From the NCBI GenBank assembly GCA_947074105.1, contig CAMTON010000020.1:1-47109 (forward strand): a DNA stretch of 47,109 nt, given 5' to 3'. The notes under the pieces were generated by a model. That model searched no databases. It was not told the DNA's origin and saw only the letters and a list, made by a program, of their open reading frames with translations. Below are positions 1 to 10,014 of the stretch, piece by piece. A program made the position numbers and the translations under genes. This DNA is from an uncultured Bacteroidales bacterium. Its GTDB lineage: Bacteria; Bacteroidota; Bacteroidia; Bacteroidales; JAUNSR01. The first letter of the stretch is position 1; each line of letters starts with the position of its first letter.

Positions 1-1467
1 GTTCCTCAAAGAATTAAGAGCATGAATATAAAAAAGATCCATGGTGCAACCAATAACGAGTTGCGTATATTGGTTTTAACCGAGTCTGTTCTTCTGATGA
101 CAATCTCTTTGATTTGTTCAATAATAATGATATCATTGGTAGAAAAATCATCATTAAACAATCTGTTCGATTTTTCCACCTCAATACTTTCCAATATTAT
201 TTTATTCATAATATATGCATTAACGATATTGATAACCGGTGTTTTAATTGCAATTTATCCCTCTTTATATATTACATCTTTTAACCCTGCATTTATCGCA
301 AAAGCTAATTTTGGAGCAACTTCTTCGGGCAGGTTTTTAAGAAATACACTAATTAGTCTTCAATACTTCATATCCATCTTTTTTATAATATGTACAATCT
401 TTGTTTTCTTCCAAAATTCATATATGCTTAAATATGATATGGGGTTTGATTGTGAGAGAATATTATCTGTTAATATAAGCCCCAAAATCGGAGAAAATAT
501 TATAACCCGTAATTCTTTCACCGACAAACTTATGCAAGACCCAAGGATAGAAGGTGCTACATATAGCGATCGTGATTTTGTTACCGATAATTTTATGACA
601 TGGGGTCAGGAATATAAAGATGAAGAGATATATTTTAGATGTTTTCCGGTTGCTTATAATTTTCTTGATGTTTTTGATATTAATATATCGGAGGGACGCA
701 ACTTTTGTATGATTGATGAAAAATCAGAAAACGGTACATTTATATTTAATGATTTGGCAAGAAACAAATGGAATCTTACAATTGAAGATCTTATAGAGGG
801 ACATAACGATAACCCTGCGTCTATATGCGGGTTTTCTGAAAATTTTAATTTTCAATCTTTGACTAATGAAATTATGCCTTTTGCTTTTTATGTTTTCGGA
901 AAGGACTATTGGAATAGTTTTGATCATTCATATATAAAAATAAATCCGAATAGTGATATTCCTGAAATCGTGGCTTTTATAAAGTCTAAAATGGTTGAAA
1001 CCGATCCGTCGATAAATAAAGATGAGATAGAGGTTAAAAGTTTCAGAAAAGAACTTGCAGGGTTATATGAGAAAGAGAAAAGACAATCTTCAATAATTAC
1101 TCTTTTCTCAGTAATATCTGTTATAATTTCTCTTATGGGTGTTTTCGGACTTGTGCTTTTTGAGACACAATACAGAAGAAGTGAGATTGCCATACGACGT
1201 GTTAACGGAGCTACGATAGGAAGCGTCTTATCTATTTTCAATATAAGATTTATCAAAATAATAACACTTTGTTTTATTGTTTCTGCTCCTGTTGCAACCT
1301 ATGTTTTTATAAAATGGCAGGAACAGTTTGCTTATAAGGTCGGATTAAGTTCATGGGTGTATATAACATCTGTTCTTCTTGTGACATTAGTAACTATGAT
1401 TGTTATCGTTGCAAGCGCATGGAGAGTTATCCTTCAGGATCCGGCATATATACTCAGAAAAGAGTGA
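1..1467 (+). CDS. ABC transporter permease, MacB/FtsX type (5' end outside window)
   Basis: The reading frame is open from base 1, so the start lies upstream of the window. The first visible residues (VPQRIKS) match residues 306-312 of the next gene, so roughly the first 305 residues are missing. The visible part has several membrane segments, a periplasmic MacB_PCD-like domain (about residues 145-345) and a C-terminal FtsX domain with three membrane segments and the conserved stretch RRSEIAIRRVNGAT. In this family such permeases pair with an ATPase to move lipids or peptides, or to transmit mechanical force across the envelope; the substrate cannot be read here. It is a paralogue of the following gene and lies 40 bp from it, probably in one operon. 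The internal ATG at base 22 is not the true start. Confidence 0.85.
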   Translation, partial: VPQRIKSMNIKKIHGATNNELRILVLTESVLLMTISLICSIIMISLVEKSSLNNLFDFSTSILSNIILFIIYALTILITGVLIAIYPSLYITSFNPAFIAKANFGATSSGRFLRNTLISLQYFISIFFIICTIFVFFQNSYMLKYDMGFDCERILSVNISPKIGENIITRNSFTDKLMQDPRIEGATYSDRDFVTDNFMTWGQEYKDEEIYFRCFPVAYNFLDVFDINISEGRNFCMIDEKSENGTFIFNDLARNKWNLTIEDLIEGHNDNPASICGFSENFNFQSLTNEIMPFAFYVFGKDYWNSFDHSYIKINPNSDIPEIVAFIKSKMVETDPSINKDEIEVKSFRKELAGLYEKEKRQSSIITLFSVISVIISLMGVFGLVLFETQYRRSEIAIRRVNGATIGSVLSIFNIRFIKIITLCFIVSAPVATYVFIKWQEQFAYKVGLSSWVYITSVLLVTLVTMIVIVASAWRVILQDPAYILRKE

Positions 1468-1507
1468 GTTTTTTCATACAATAAAGCAGTTATAAAAAAT
1501 CGATGTT

Positions 1508-3889
1508 ATGAAATCATTAAAAATATTACTCTATACTTTACGTCATTATAAGACATCTACTTTTCTTAATATAATAGGTCTTGCAATCGCTTTTACAACA
1601 TCATATTTGTTGCTGACTCAGGTTGTGTCAGAGTTCGGTTATAATAAGGGAATAAAGGACTCGGAGAGGATATTTAAGATTAAAATAGGAGAGTTGTTTA
1701 AACATTTCGATCGGATCAGTGCGCCTCTTGCCAAAATGATGATTGAAGATACACCTTTTGTAGAGGCTTTTCAATTCGGTGAAATTCAAGCTTACGGCAA
1801 TGATTATACGTTTGAAAAATTTTCACAATCTCCTGTGGTTATTAATAATGCACGTTATATGGCAGAAGCACTGGATCTTGCCGGATTCAGGATCATTGCA
1901 GGAGATACCGTATCATGGAAGAAAGGTCAAACGCTTGGAATAAGTCGTTCTGTCGCGGAGAAATACGGGCTTGATATAGATGACAGGTATACATCCGGAA
2001 AAACTTTTTATTCTTCTGACAGTAAAACAATAGGTTTCATATTTGAAGACTTTCCGGAAAATTCTGATTTCTCTTCTCTCGAATCTGTAATCTGTGAGCC
2101 TTATGACAGGCTGAATACAGGAAACTGGAATAATTATAATGATCCTTTATATTTAAAATTAAGACATAAAGATGATGTCGAAGCTTTTCAGGATGCATTT
2201 TATATTAAATATCAGGATCTTCTTAAAGAAAAAAAAGAAGAATCTGATATAATAAATAAGGATTTTGTAGAACTGATATCTCTGAAAGACACTTATTATT
2301 CTCAATCAACCATGACAGATATTAAGTTAGGGAATAAATCTATAACTATGGTTTATATGATTATAGCAATAATTGTACTTTGTATAGCTTTTATCAACTT
2401 CCTTAATTTCTTTCTGGCGCTTGTTCCTCAAAGAATAAAGAGCCTTAATACAAAGAAAATACATGGTGCTACCAATCTTGAACTTCGCAGCCTTGTGTTT
2501 ATGGAGTCTTTATTGATAATGTTGATTTCTTTGTCATTTACATTGATCTTTATATCAATAATAAAAATATCTCCTGTAAATGATTTATTTGATTTTTCAA
2601 TAGGGATTCCGTCAAATATAAATATGTTCATAATATTTATAATCGGAATATTGACTGCAGGAATATTGATTGCCGTTTATCCGGCATATTATATCACTTC
2701 TTTTCCGGCTGCATTTATTGTTAAGAGTAATTTCGGTGCTACATCATCCGGACAGATGTTAAGAAATACCCTGATATGTCTGCAGTGTTTCATTTCTTTA
2801 TTTTTTATAATCTGCGCGATATTAGTTTTTACGCAGAATTCATTTATGCTTAAATATGATATGGGTTATGAAAGTGAAAGTATACTGTCGGTCAATGTAA
2901 CTCAGGAAATAGGAGAAGATACGCAGTCAAGAGTCTCTTTTGCAGAAAAACTAAAAGAAAATCCCGCCATTGAAGATGTCACATTTTGCTTTCGCAATTT
3001 TGTCGCGAATATGTTTATGAGTTGGGGCAGAGAGAATAAAGAAGGAGAATCTATGAACTTCAGATGCTTTCCTGTTGCGTATAATTTTCTTGATGTTTTC
3101 GGAATAGATATCACAGATGGAAGAGATTTTAATCTTAGTGATGAAAAATCTGATAACGGAATATTTATATTCAATGAGACAGCAAGGAAAAAATGGAATC
3201 TTACAACAGAGGATAATATACATGGGCATAAAAAAACTACGGATATAGCAGGATTTTCAAAAGATTTTAATTTTCAGTCTCTGCAATATTCTATTCAGCC
3301 GTTTGCATTTTATGTTTTTGGAAAAGATTACTGGTATGGGTTTGAAAATTCATATATAAAGATAAATCCGAATAGCGATATTCCGGAAGTAGTAAATTTT
3401 ATAAAGGAAAAGATCATAGAGACAGATCCTTCAGTTAGTATAAATGACATAGAAGTAAGGAGTTTCAGAAAAGAGCTTGCCGGTCTTTACGAAAAGGAGA
3501 AAAGACAATCATCAATAATCACATTATTTTCTGTCATTTCTATATTGATCTCTCTGATGGGGGTATTTGGTCTTGTACTTTTTGAAACACAATACCGGAG
3601 AAGTGAGATTGCCATAAGACGTGTTAACGGAGCGACAATAGGAAGTGTACTTTCGATATTCAATGTGAGATTTTTAAAGATAATTTCTTTATGTTTTGCT
3701 GTAGCGGCACCTCTTGCTTCTTATGCATTCATAAAATGGCAGGAACAGTTTGTTTATAAAGTCGGATTAAGTTCATGGGTATTTATAACATCAGTTCTTC
3801 TTGTGTCATTAATAACTATGATTGTTATCGTGGCAAGTGCATGGAGAGTTGTCATTCAGGATCCGGCCTATATTCTTAAGAAAGAGTGA
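1508..3889 (+). CDS. ABC transporter permease, two FtsX modules
   Basis: A full-length 793-residue permease. One membrane segment (about residues 18-40) is followed by a periplasmic domain, a membrane group beginning near residue 280, a segment near residues 420-445, a second periplasmic MacB_PCD-like domain and a C-terminal FtsX group. This double-FtsX layout is common in Bacteroidota permeases clustered with an ATPase, a membrane-fusion protein and an outer-membrane factor, but none of those lies in the window. From residue 306 on it aligns throughout with the preceding partial gene. Protein identity is highest in the C-terminal 150 residues, yet synonymous positions differ, so this is an older duplication under purifying selection. 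I see no convincing terminator before pnp. Confidence 0.85.
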   Translation: MKSLKILLYTLRHYKTSTFLNIIGLAIAFTTSYLLLTQVVSEFGYNKGIKDSERIFKIKIGELFKHFDRISAPLAKMMIEDTPFVEAFQFGEIQAYGNDYTFEKFSQSPVVINNARYMAEALDLAGFRIIAGDTVSWKKGQTLGISRSVAEKYGLDIDDRYTSGKTFYSSDSKTIGFIFEDFPENSDFSSLESVICEPYDRLNTGNWNNYNDPLYLKLRHKDDVEAFQDAFYIKYQDLLKEKKEESDIINKDFVELISLKDTYYSQSTMTDIKLGNKSITMVYMIIAIIVLCIAFINFLNFFLALVPQRIKSLNTKKIHGATNLELRSLVFMESLLIMLISLSFTLIFISIIKISPVNDLFDFSIGIPSNINMFIIFIIGILTAGILIAVYPAYYITSFPAAFIVKSNFGATSSGQMLRNTLICLQCFISLFFIICAILVFTQNSFMLKYDMGYESESILSVNVTQEIGEDTQSRVSFAEKLKENPAIEDVTFCFRNFVANMFMSWGRENKEGESMNFRCFPVAYNFLDVFGIDITDGRDFNLSDEKSDNGIFIFNETARKKWNLTTEDNIHGHKKTTDIAGFSKDFNFQSLQYSIQPFAFYVFGKDYWYGFENSYIKINPNSDIPEVVNFIKEKIIETDPSVSINDIEVRSFRKELAGLYEKEKRQSSIITLFSVISILISLMGVFGLVLFETQYRRSEIAIRRVNGATIGSVLSIFNVRFLKIISLCFAVAAPLASYAFIKWQEQFVYKVGLSSWVFITSVLLVSLITMIVIVASAWRVVIQDPAYILKKE

Positions 3890-4035
3890 GTTCGCTTCGG
3901 GTGTATTTACGGCAAATAATAAGTAACTGCAAAGAAATCAGTGTAAAAAGATGAAAAATTTGAATTATTGTTTTAAAAATAGGATAATAAAATGATTTTT
4001 TATAAGGATTTACAGAGTTACCGTTAAACTTTAAT

Positions 4036-4043
4036 TATATTTG
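4036..4043 (+). promoter_or_regulatory. -7 box of the pnp promoter
   Basis: TATATTTG matches the Bacteroides -7 consensus TAnnTTTG exactly. A weak -33 candidate (TTTAC) lies near 4009. Transcription would start near base 4050, about 28 nt before the ATG at 4078. A start at the upstream in-frame TTG (4051) would leave essentially no leader, which supports the ATG. Confidence 0.5.
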
Positions 4044-4077
4044 CCCCAATTTGACAGAAGTGAATAAGAAAGAAATT

Positions 4078-6348
4078 ATGATTAACCCTATTGTAAAGAC
4101 GATCGATTTGGGGGATGGAAGAACCATCACACTCGAGACAGGCAAGTTGGCTAAACAGGCTGACGGAGCCATAGAGTTGAGAATGGGCGGAACTATGATG
4201 TTAGCTACCGTTTGTTCAGCGACAGAAGTAGGACCAGGTGTAGATTTTATGCCTTTGTCCGTAGATTATAAAGAAAAATTTGCCGCAGCGGGACGTTTCC
4301 CGGGTGGATTTACAAAAAGAGAAGGACGTGCTTCAGATTACGAAATTCTTACTGCGCGTCTTATCGACCGTGCATTGAGACCTTTGTTTCCGGATGATTA
4401 TCATGCCGATACTTTTGTAAATGTAATATTATACTCATCAGACGGTGAAGTTATGCCGGACTCTCTTGCAGGTCTTGCTGCTTCAGCTGCTCTTGCGGTT
4501 TCAGATATTCCGTTTAACGGACCAATCTCTGAAGTACGTGTTGCACGTATCAACGGTGAGTTTAAGATAAACCCTACATTCAGCGAACTTAAAGAAGCAG
4601 ATATGGATATCATGGTAGGTGCTACTTATGATAACATTATGATGGTTGAAGGTGAAATGGACGAAGTTTCAGAAGCTGATCTTCTTGAAGCTATGAAAAT
4701 CGCTCATGAAGCTATCAAACCTCACTGTAAGATTCAGCTTGAACTTATGGAAGCGGCCGGTAAGACTGTAAAACGTACATATTGCCACGAAGAAAATGAT
4801 CTTGAATTGAAAGAAGCTATTGAAAAAGCAGTATTCGATAAAGTTTACGCTGTTGCTTCTTCAGGTAATGCTAACAAACATGCGCGTCATGATGCATTCC
4901 AGGCAATTCAGGAAGAATATATTGCATCACTTGATCCTGAGTATGCAGCAGAAAAACTTCCTTTAATCAAAAAATATTATCACGATGTAGAGAAAAAAGC
5001 TATGCGTCGTTCTATTCTTGATGAAGGAAAACGTCTTGACGGACGTACTACTACTGAGATCAGACCTATCTGGTGTCAGACAGACTATATTCCGGGACCT
5101 CACGGCTCAGCAGTATTTACACGTGGTGAGACTCAGTCTCTTACAACTTGTACTCTTGGTAACAAGCTTGATGAGAAAATGATTGATGAAGTTCTTAATC
5201 AGGGTTATGAAAGATTCCTTCTTCACTATAACTTCCCTCCGTTCTCAACAGGTGAGGCAAGACCTTCAAGAGGTGTTGGCCGTAGAGAAATCGGACACGG
5301 AAATCTTGCAAAAAGAGCTTTGGCAAAAGTTATCCCTGCAGACTATCCTTATGTGATCAGACTTGTTTCGGATATCCTTGAGTCAAACGGATCTTCTTCA
5401 ATGGCTACAGTTTGTGCGGGTACTCTTGCGCTTATGGATTCAGGTGTTAAGATCAAAGCTCCTGTATCAGGTATTGCTATGGGATTGATTAAAGATGCAG
5501 GTGACGCTAAGTTTGCCGTTCTTTCAGATATTCTTGGTGATGAAGATCACCTGGGTGATATGGACTTCAAAGTAACAGGTACTGCAAAAGGTATCACAGC
5601 TACTCAGATGGATATCAAAGTTGACGGACTTTCTTATGAAATTCTTGAAACTGCGCTTAACCAGGCTAAAGAAGGTCGTGCTCACATTCTTGGTAAGATC
5701 GTTGAAACAATGGCTGAACCAAGAGAAGATCTTAAAGATCATGCTCCAAGAATCGAAGTTATGATGGTCGGTAAAGAGTTTATCGGAGCTATCATCGGCC
5801 CTGGAGGTAAAATCATTCAGGGAATTCAGGAAGAAACTGGTGCTACAATCACTATCGAGGAAGTTGACGGACAGGGTCGCGTTGAAATCTCTGCTACAAA
5901 CAGAGGTTCTATTGATGCAGCTCTTGCAAGAGTTGGCGGAATCGTTGCAATTCCTGAAGAGGGTGCTACTTACACAGGTAAAGTTAAGACTCTTCAGCCT
6001 TTCGGCGCATTCGTTGAATTTATGCCTGGAAAAGATGGTCTTCTTCATATTTCAGAAATCAGCTGGAACAGAATTGAGACTATGGAAGAAACTGGTATCA
6101 ATGAAGGTGACGAGGTGACTGTCAAACTTGTTGAAGTTGATAAGAAAACAGGTAAATTCCGTCTATCTATGAAAGCTCTTGCTGAAAAACCTGAAGGTTA
6201 TGTTGAAAGAGAAAGAAGAGATGACAGACCAAGACGTCCACAAGGTGGCGACAGAGGTGGCAGAAATGACAGAGGCGACAGAAAGCCTTATGACAAAAGA
6301 GGCGGAGATAACAGAAGAAACGACAGAGATAAAGAACAGACAATATAA
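4078..6348 (+). CDS. pnp: Polyribonucleotide nucleotidyltransferase (PNPase)
   Basis: A phosphorolytic 3'-5' exoribonuclease that degrades RNA to nucleoside diphosphates as a cytoplasmic trimer. The 756-residue protein shows two RNase PH domains, with [18 protein letters not shown] in the first and GDMDFK at 493-498 near the catalytic site of the second. A KH domain has its GxxG loop at 574-577 (GPGG), and an S1 domain follows ([15 protein letters not shown]). The last 50 or so residues form a basic tail rich in Arg, Gly and Asp, which probably adds RNA or protein contacts. I chose the ATG giving [15 protein letters not shown], the usual N-terminus in Bacteroidales; the frame also extends to a TTG at 4051. 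Single-gene unit with its own promoter and terminator. Confidence 0.97.
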   Translation: MINPIVKTIDLGDGRTITLETGKLAKQADGAIELRMGGTMMLATVCSATEVGPGVDFMPLSVDYKEKFAAAGRFPGGFTKREGRASDYEILTARLIDRALRPLFPDDYHADTFVNVILYSSDGEVMPDSLAGLAASAALAVSDIPFNGPISEVRVARINGEFKINPTFSELKEADMDIMVGATYDNIMMVEGEMDEVSEADLLEAMKIAHEAIKPHCKIQLELMEAAGKTVKRTYCHEENDLELKEAIEKAVFDKVYAVASSGNANKHARHDAFQAIQEEYIASLDPEYAAEKLPLIKKYYHDVEKKAMRRSILDEGKRLDGRTTTEIRPIWCQTDYIPGPHGSAVFTRGETQSLTTCTLGNKLDEKMIDEVLNQGYERFLLHYNFPPFSTGEARPSRGVGRREIGHGNLAKRALAKVIPADYPYVIRLVSDILESNGSSSMATVCAGTLALMDSGVKIKAPVSGIAMGLIKDAGDAKFAVLSDILGDEDHLGDMDFKVTGTAKGITATQMDIKVDGLSYEILETALNQAKEGRAHILGKIVETMAEPREDLKDHAPRIEVMMVGKEFIGAIIGPGGKIIQGIQEETGATITIEEVDGQGRVEISATNRGSIDAALARVGGIVAIPEEGATYTGKVKTLQPFGAFVEFMPGKDGLLHISEISWNRIETMEETGINEGDEVTVKLVEVDKKTGKFRLSMKALAEKPEGYVERERRDDRPRRPQGGDRGGRNDRGDRKPYDKRGGDNRRNDRDKEQTI

Positions 6349-6376
6349 TCTTAGTGATTATTTCTGAAATATTACA

Positions 6377-6415
6377 GAAAAAGGCATTCCTTATAATGAG
6401 GGATGCCTTTTTTTC
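6377..6415 (+). terminator. Rho-independent terminator of pnp
   Basis: AAAAGGCAT and ATGCCTTTT arms surround a short AT-rich loop, followed directly by a T-tract. It lies about 30 bases after the pnp stop. Confidence 0.85.
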
Positions 6416-6601
6416 GATATACACATGAGGCAGGTGAATTTTAGCTTTTCTCTTCGGTCTAAAACTTACAGTCCCGCGTATTTGGTAATAAGTTTATTAG
6501 TAATTTCGCAAATTAACAGGAATATAAACACAGCCCACACATATTTCGTTATTTGTAAAGCGTCATGAATGTGGGTATTCAACATAAGCTCAGTAGAATA
6601 G

Positions 6602-8494
6602 ATGGAAGATATTTATAATTATAATAAGAGAGAAACTATAGAAGTAAAAATCGGCAATGTTATAATTGGCGGCGAATATCCTGTCGTGATTCAGTCGATG
6701 GCAAATGTGAAAACTGCAGATACTGAAGCTGCGGTAAAACAGGCAATACGTATTTTCGGAAACGGAGGAAAAATAGTCCGTTTCACAACTCCTTCTATGG
6801 CAGATGCTAAAAATATGGCTAATATAAAATCCGGAATATCGGAAGAAGGTTTTGATATTCCGCTTGTGGCCGATGTCCATTTCTCTCCCGATATTGCGGA
6901 TGCCGTATCCTCCATAGTTGATAAAGTAAGGATCAACCCGGGAAACTATGTAAGAAGCATAAGAAAAGATAAGACAAAATCATATACTGATAAGGAATTT
7001 AAAGATGAATATGAACAGCTTAAAGAACGCTTCATTAACTTCATCTCTCTTTGTAAAGAAAATAATACAGCAATAAGAATCGGAGTCAATCACGGCTCTC
7101 TTTCCGAACGTATTATGGACAGATACGGAGATACACCGGAAGGTATTGTAGAATCCGGAATGGAAATGATGCGTATCTGCAGAGATGAAGGTTTTAACAA
7201 TGTTGTGGTTTCAGTCAAATCATCGAATACATCAATGATGGTTAAAACTGTGAGACTGTTGGCCGATAGTATGAATTCAGAAGAGATACTCTTTCCGATC
7301 CATCTTGGCGTAACTGAAGCCGGCGAAGGAGAGGACGGAAGAATAAAATCAGCAGTAGGTATAGGAACATTACTTTCTGAAGGAATAGGAGATACTATAA
7401 GAGTTTCTCTAAGTGAAGAACCGGAAGAAGAACCTCCGGTTGCAAGACAGATTGTCAACTATGTCTGCAGAAAAATAAATCATGATCAGATTTTCGGACC
7501 GTTCACCTCCCTTTATGATAAATATGATAATCAAAGAAGAAAAACAACAACAGTAAGAAATATAGGCGGAAATAATGTCCCTGTTGTCATTACAGATATT
7601 TCAAAAACTGATATCTCTGAAATATTAAAAGAAAACTTTAAGGCGGATTATATTTATGCAGGAATGAAGAATATAAGTTCTGATCAGGAAATTCCACTTA
7701 TTGTTGATGCTGAAAATAAAATGACGGGAGAAAATATTTTCAGAATCTATGATATAAATCAACTTAATATTCTCAGGGAAGATAAAGCGGAATTGCGTTT
7801 TCTGAAACTGTCTCTTAAAGATATCAATACTGATGATAATTTCAAGCAGGTTGCTGATTGTGAGAGAGCAATAAGGATAATAGAATTGCTTAAATCAACA
7901 CCTGAAATAATAATTGTAGCTGATTCCGACAATCTTAATATTGCTGCTTATCAGAGAGCCTTTGCTGTAACTCTTCAGAATGAAGGGATTAAAAATTCTC
8001 TTATCACATATATAAATTATAAAAAAGATGATATTCCGACAGCAATAAAACTTTCGGTAGATGCAGGTCCTGTCCTTATCGATAAAATGACAGACGGCTT
8101 ATGGATCGAAGCGGAAAACGAATCTCCTGAAGAGACAGAAAGACTTATGTTCTCAGTTCTTCAGGCTACAGGAGCAAGAATCACCAAAACAGAATATATT
8201 TCATGTCCCGGATGCGGAAGAACTATGTTTGATCTGCAAAAAACAATAAGTCGGGTCAAGGAAGCGACTTCACATCTGACCGGTCTGAAAATCGGTATCA
8301 TGGGCTGTATAGTAAACGGTCCGGGAGAGATGGCTGATGCTGACTATGGTTATGTAGGGGCGGGAAAAGATAAAATTTCTCTGTATAAAGGCCGTGAATG
8401 TGTGGAAAAGAACATATCCGAGGAAAAGGCTGTTGAAAAACTTATAGAGATAATGAAAGCTAACGGAGACTGGAAAGAAAAAGAAAGTCTCTGA
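6602..8494 (+). CDS. ispG: 4-hydroxy-3-methylbut-2-en-1-yl diphosphate synthase, long form
   Basis: The penultimate enzyme of the MEP isoprenoid pathway. It reductively converts the cyclic diphosphate MEcPP to HMBPP using a [4Fe-4S] cluster. At 630 residues it is the long form with a large domain inserted between the TIM barrel (about 1-300) and the C-terminal iron-sulphur domain, the type found in Bacteroidota, Chlamydiae and plants. The cluster ligands are visible as C535, C538 (SCPGCGR), C569 (MGCIVNGPGE) and E576. The barrel start IGGEYPVVIQSMANVKTAD is typical. The MATE gene follows after 38 bases and is probably cotranscribed. Confidence 0.96.
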   Translation: MEDIYNYNKRETIEVKIGNVIIGGEYPVVIQSMANVKTADTEAAVKQAIRIFGNGGKIVRFTTPSMADAKNMANIKSGISEEGFDIPLVADVHFSPDIADAVSSIVDKVRINPGNYVRSIRKDKTKSYTDKEFKDEYEQLKERFINFISLCKENNTAIRIGVNHGSLSERIMDRYGDTPEGIVESGMEMMRICRDEGFNNVVVSVKSSNTSMMVKTVRLLADSMNSEEILFPIHLGVTEAGEGEDGRIKSAVGIGTLLSEGIGDTIRVSLSEEPEEEPPVARQIVNYVCRKINHDQIFGPFTSLYDKYDNQRRKTTTVRNIGGNNVPVVITDISKTDISEILKENFKADYIYAGMKNISSDQEIPLIVDAENKMTGENIFRIYDINQLNILREDKAELRFLKLSLKDINTDDNFKQVADCERAIRIIELLKSTPEIIIVADSDNLNIAAYQRAFAVTLQNEGIKNSLITYINYKKDDIPTAIKLSVDAGPVLIDKMTDGLWIEAENESPEETERLMFSVLQATGARITKTEYISCPGCGRTMFDLQKTISRVKEATSHLTGLKIGIMGCIVNGPGEMADADYGYVGAGKDKISLYKGRECVEKNISEEKAVEKLIEIMKANGDWKEKESL

Positions 8495-8532
8495 GAATAA
8501 AATCGGGGTTATTTAAGGTAAAAGGAATTAAT

Positions 8533-9915
8533 ATGATTGAAAATAATACAGATCAACAGGATAAGAAGCTATATGATACAAATGTCACAAACAAGCTCGG
8601 GCATCTTCCTATCGGTAAACTGCTGATCGAATATTCTATTCCTGCTATAATCGGTACTCTTGTAATATCGCTTTACAGCATTGTGGACAGAATCTATATA
8701 GGACAGGGAGTAGGGCCTGAAGCTATCTCCGGTTTAGCTCTTACTTTCCCGATTATGACATTGTCGGTTGCATGCGGTACGCTGGTAGGAGCAGGTGCGG
8801 CAGCAAGGACTTCAATATGTATGGGTAAGAATGAAAATGAAAAAGCTAAGCATATTCTTGGAAATTCACTGATACTTGTACTTACAATATCAACAATCTA
8901 TGCTATAATAAATATGATATGGATGGATGATATCCTTATTGCTTTTGGTGGTACTCCGGTGACGCTTCCTTATGCTGCCGAATATCTAAGAATAATCATC
9001 CCGTGTACTATCCTTAATAATCTGAGCTTCGGATTCAATAATATGATGCGTGCTTCAGGTTATCCCAAGAAGGCAATGCTGACAATGGTGATAAGTGCTC
9101 TCGCTAACGTGATCCTTGACCCGATCTTCATCTTTGTCTTTGACATGGGAATAAAAGGTGCTGCTATTGCCACTGTTATATCAATGTGCATCACTACAGC
9201 ATGGGTAATACTTCACTTTGTTAATCCTAAACATACTGTAAGTTTCAGTAAAGAGGGTTTCAGACTTCAGATGAAAATCATTCTAAGCATTGTAAGTATA
9301 GGTATGTCTCCTTTCCTTATAAATGTAACTGCAAGTCTGGTAAATGTAATAATGAACCGTGTGCTTCTGACTCATGGTGGAGACCTTGCTATCGGTGCTT
9401 TCGGAATAATCAACAGTTATGCGGCATTTATGGTGATGGCAATAATAGGATTATGTCAGGGTATGCAGCCTATTGTGGGATATAACTATGGAGCGGGAAA
9501 TTATGACAGAGTAAAAAGTACATATTATCGCACTGCAATCGCTGCTACAGTGATAACGACTCTGGGTTTTATCCTTTCGCTAGCCATCCCGGATATTTTA
9601 GCAAATGCTTTTACTCGTGATGAGAAACTTATTGATATTTCTGCTCATGGACTGAGACTTGTTTTTCTTGCATTTCCTATTGTCGGTTTCCAGGTTGTGA
9701 CAACTAACTTTTTTCAGTCAATAGGTATAGCATGGAAAGCTATTTTTCTTAGCCTTTCGAGACAGGTGTTATTTCTTCTGCCAATGATCTGGATCCTTCC
9801 CCGATATTTTGAACTTAACGGTGCATGGATAGCTCTTCCTATCGCAGATACCATTGCATGCGTTCTGGCATTGTTGTTTTTGGTATATCAATGGAAAATA
9901 TTTAAGCGTGTTTAA
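8533..9915 (+). CDS. MATE-family efflux transporter
   Basis: A 460-residue membrane protein with about twelve hydrophobic segments in two homologous halves. Family signatures are visible: an N-terminal segment with SLYSIVDRIYIGQGVG, then GAGAAARTSICMG after the second helix, and GMQPIVGYNYGAGNYDR at the start of the second half. MATE proteins export organic cations, drugs or metabolites in exchange for Na+ or H+. Substrate and coupling ion cannot be read from sequence. The hydrophilic N-terminal 25 residues are cytoplasmic. It sits 38 bases after ispG, and I see no functional link to it. Confidence 0.93.
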   Translation: MIENNTDQQDKKLYDTNVTNKLGHLPIGKLLIEYSIPAIIGTLVISLYSIVDRIYIGQGVGPEAISGLALTFPIMTLSVACGTLVGAGAAARTSICMGKNENEKAKHILGNSLILVLTISTIYAIINMIWMDDILIAFGGTPVTLPYAAEYLRIIIPCTILNNLSFGFNNMMRASGYPKKAMLTMVISALANVILDPIFIFVFDMGIKGAAIATVISMCITTAWVILHFVNPKHTVSFSKEGFRLQMKIILSIVSIGMSPFLINVTASLVNVIMNRVLLTHGGDLAIGAFGIINSYAAFMVMAIIGLCQGMQPIVGYNYGAGNYDRVKSTYYRTAIAATVITTLGFILSLAIPDILANAFTRDEKLIDISAHGLRLVFLAFPIVGFQVVTTNFFQSIGIAWKAIFLSLSRQVLFLLPMIWILPRYFELNGAWIALPIADTIACVLALLFLVYQWKIFKRV

Positions 9916-10014
9916 TAGTAAATAAATGTCGTTGAGTGAAAATATTATTTTAAAGTATATATTTTAGTAAATATATTTTAACTTTAGAAAAAACCATTAA
10001 GACGATAATCAATT

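Noticed and set aside
4051..4077. Upstream TTG start for pnp
   Set aside because: It would lie at the predicted transcription start; the ATG at 4078 gives the conserved N-terminus.
5524..6048. 174-residue minus-strand open frame inside pnp
   Set aside because: Shadow of the pnp coding frame; Ser/Phe/Cys-rich composition and no independent support.
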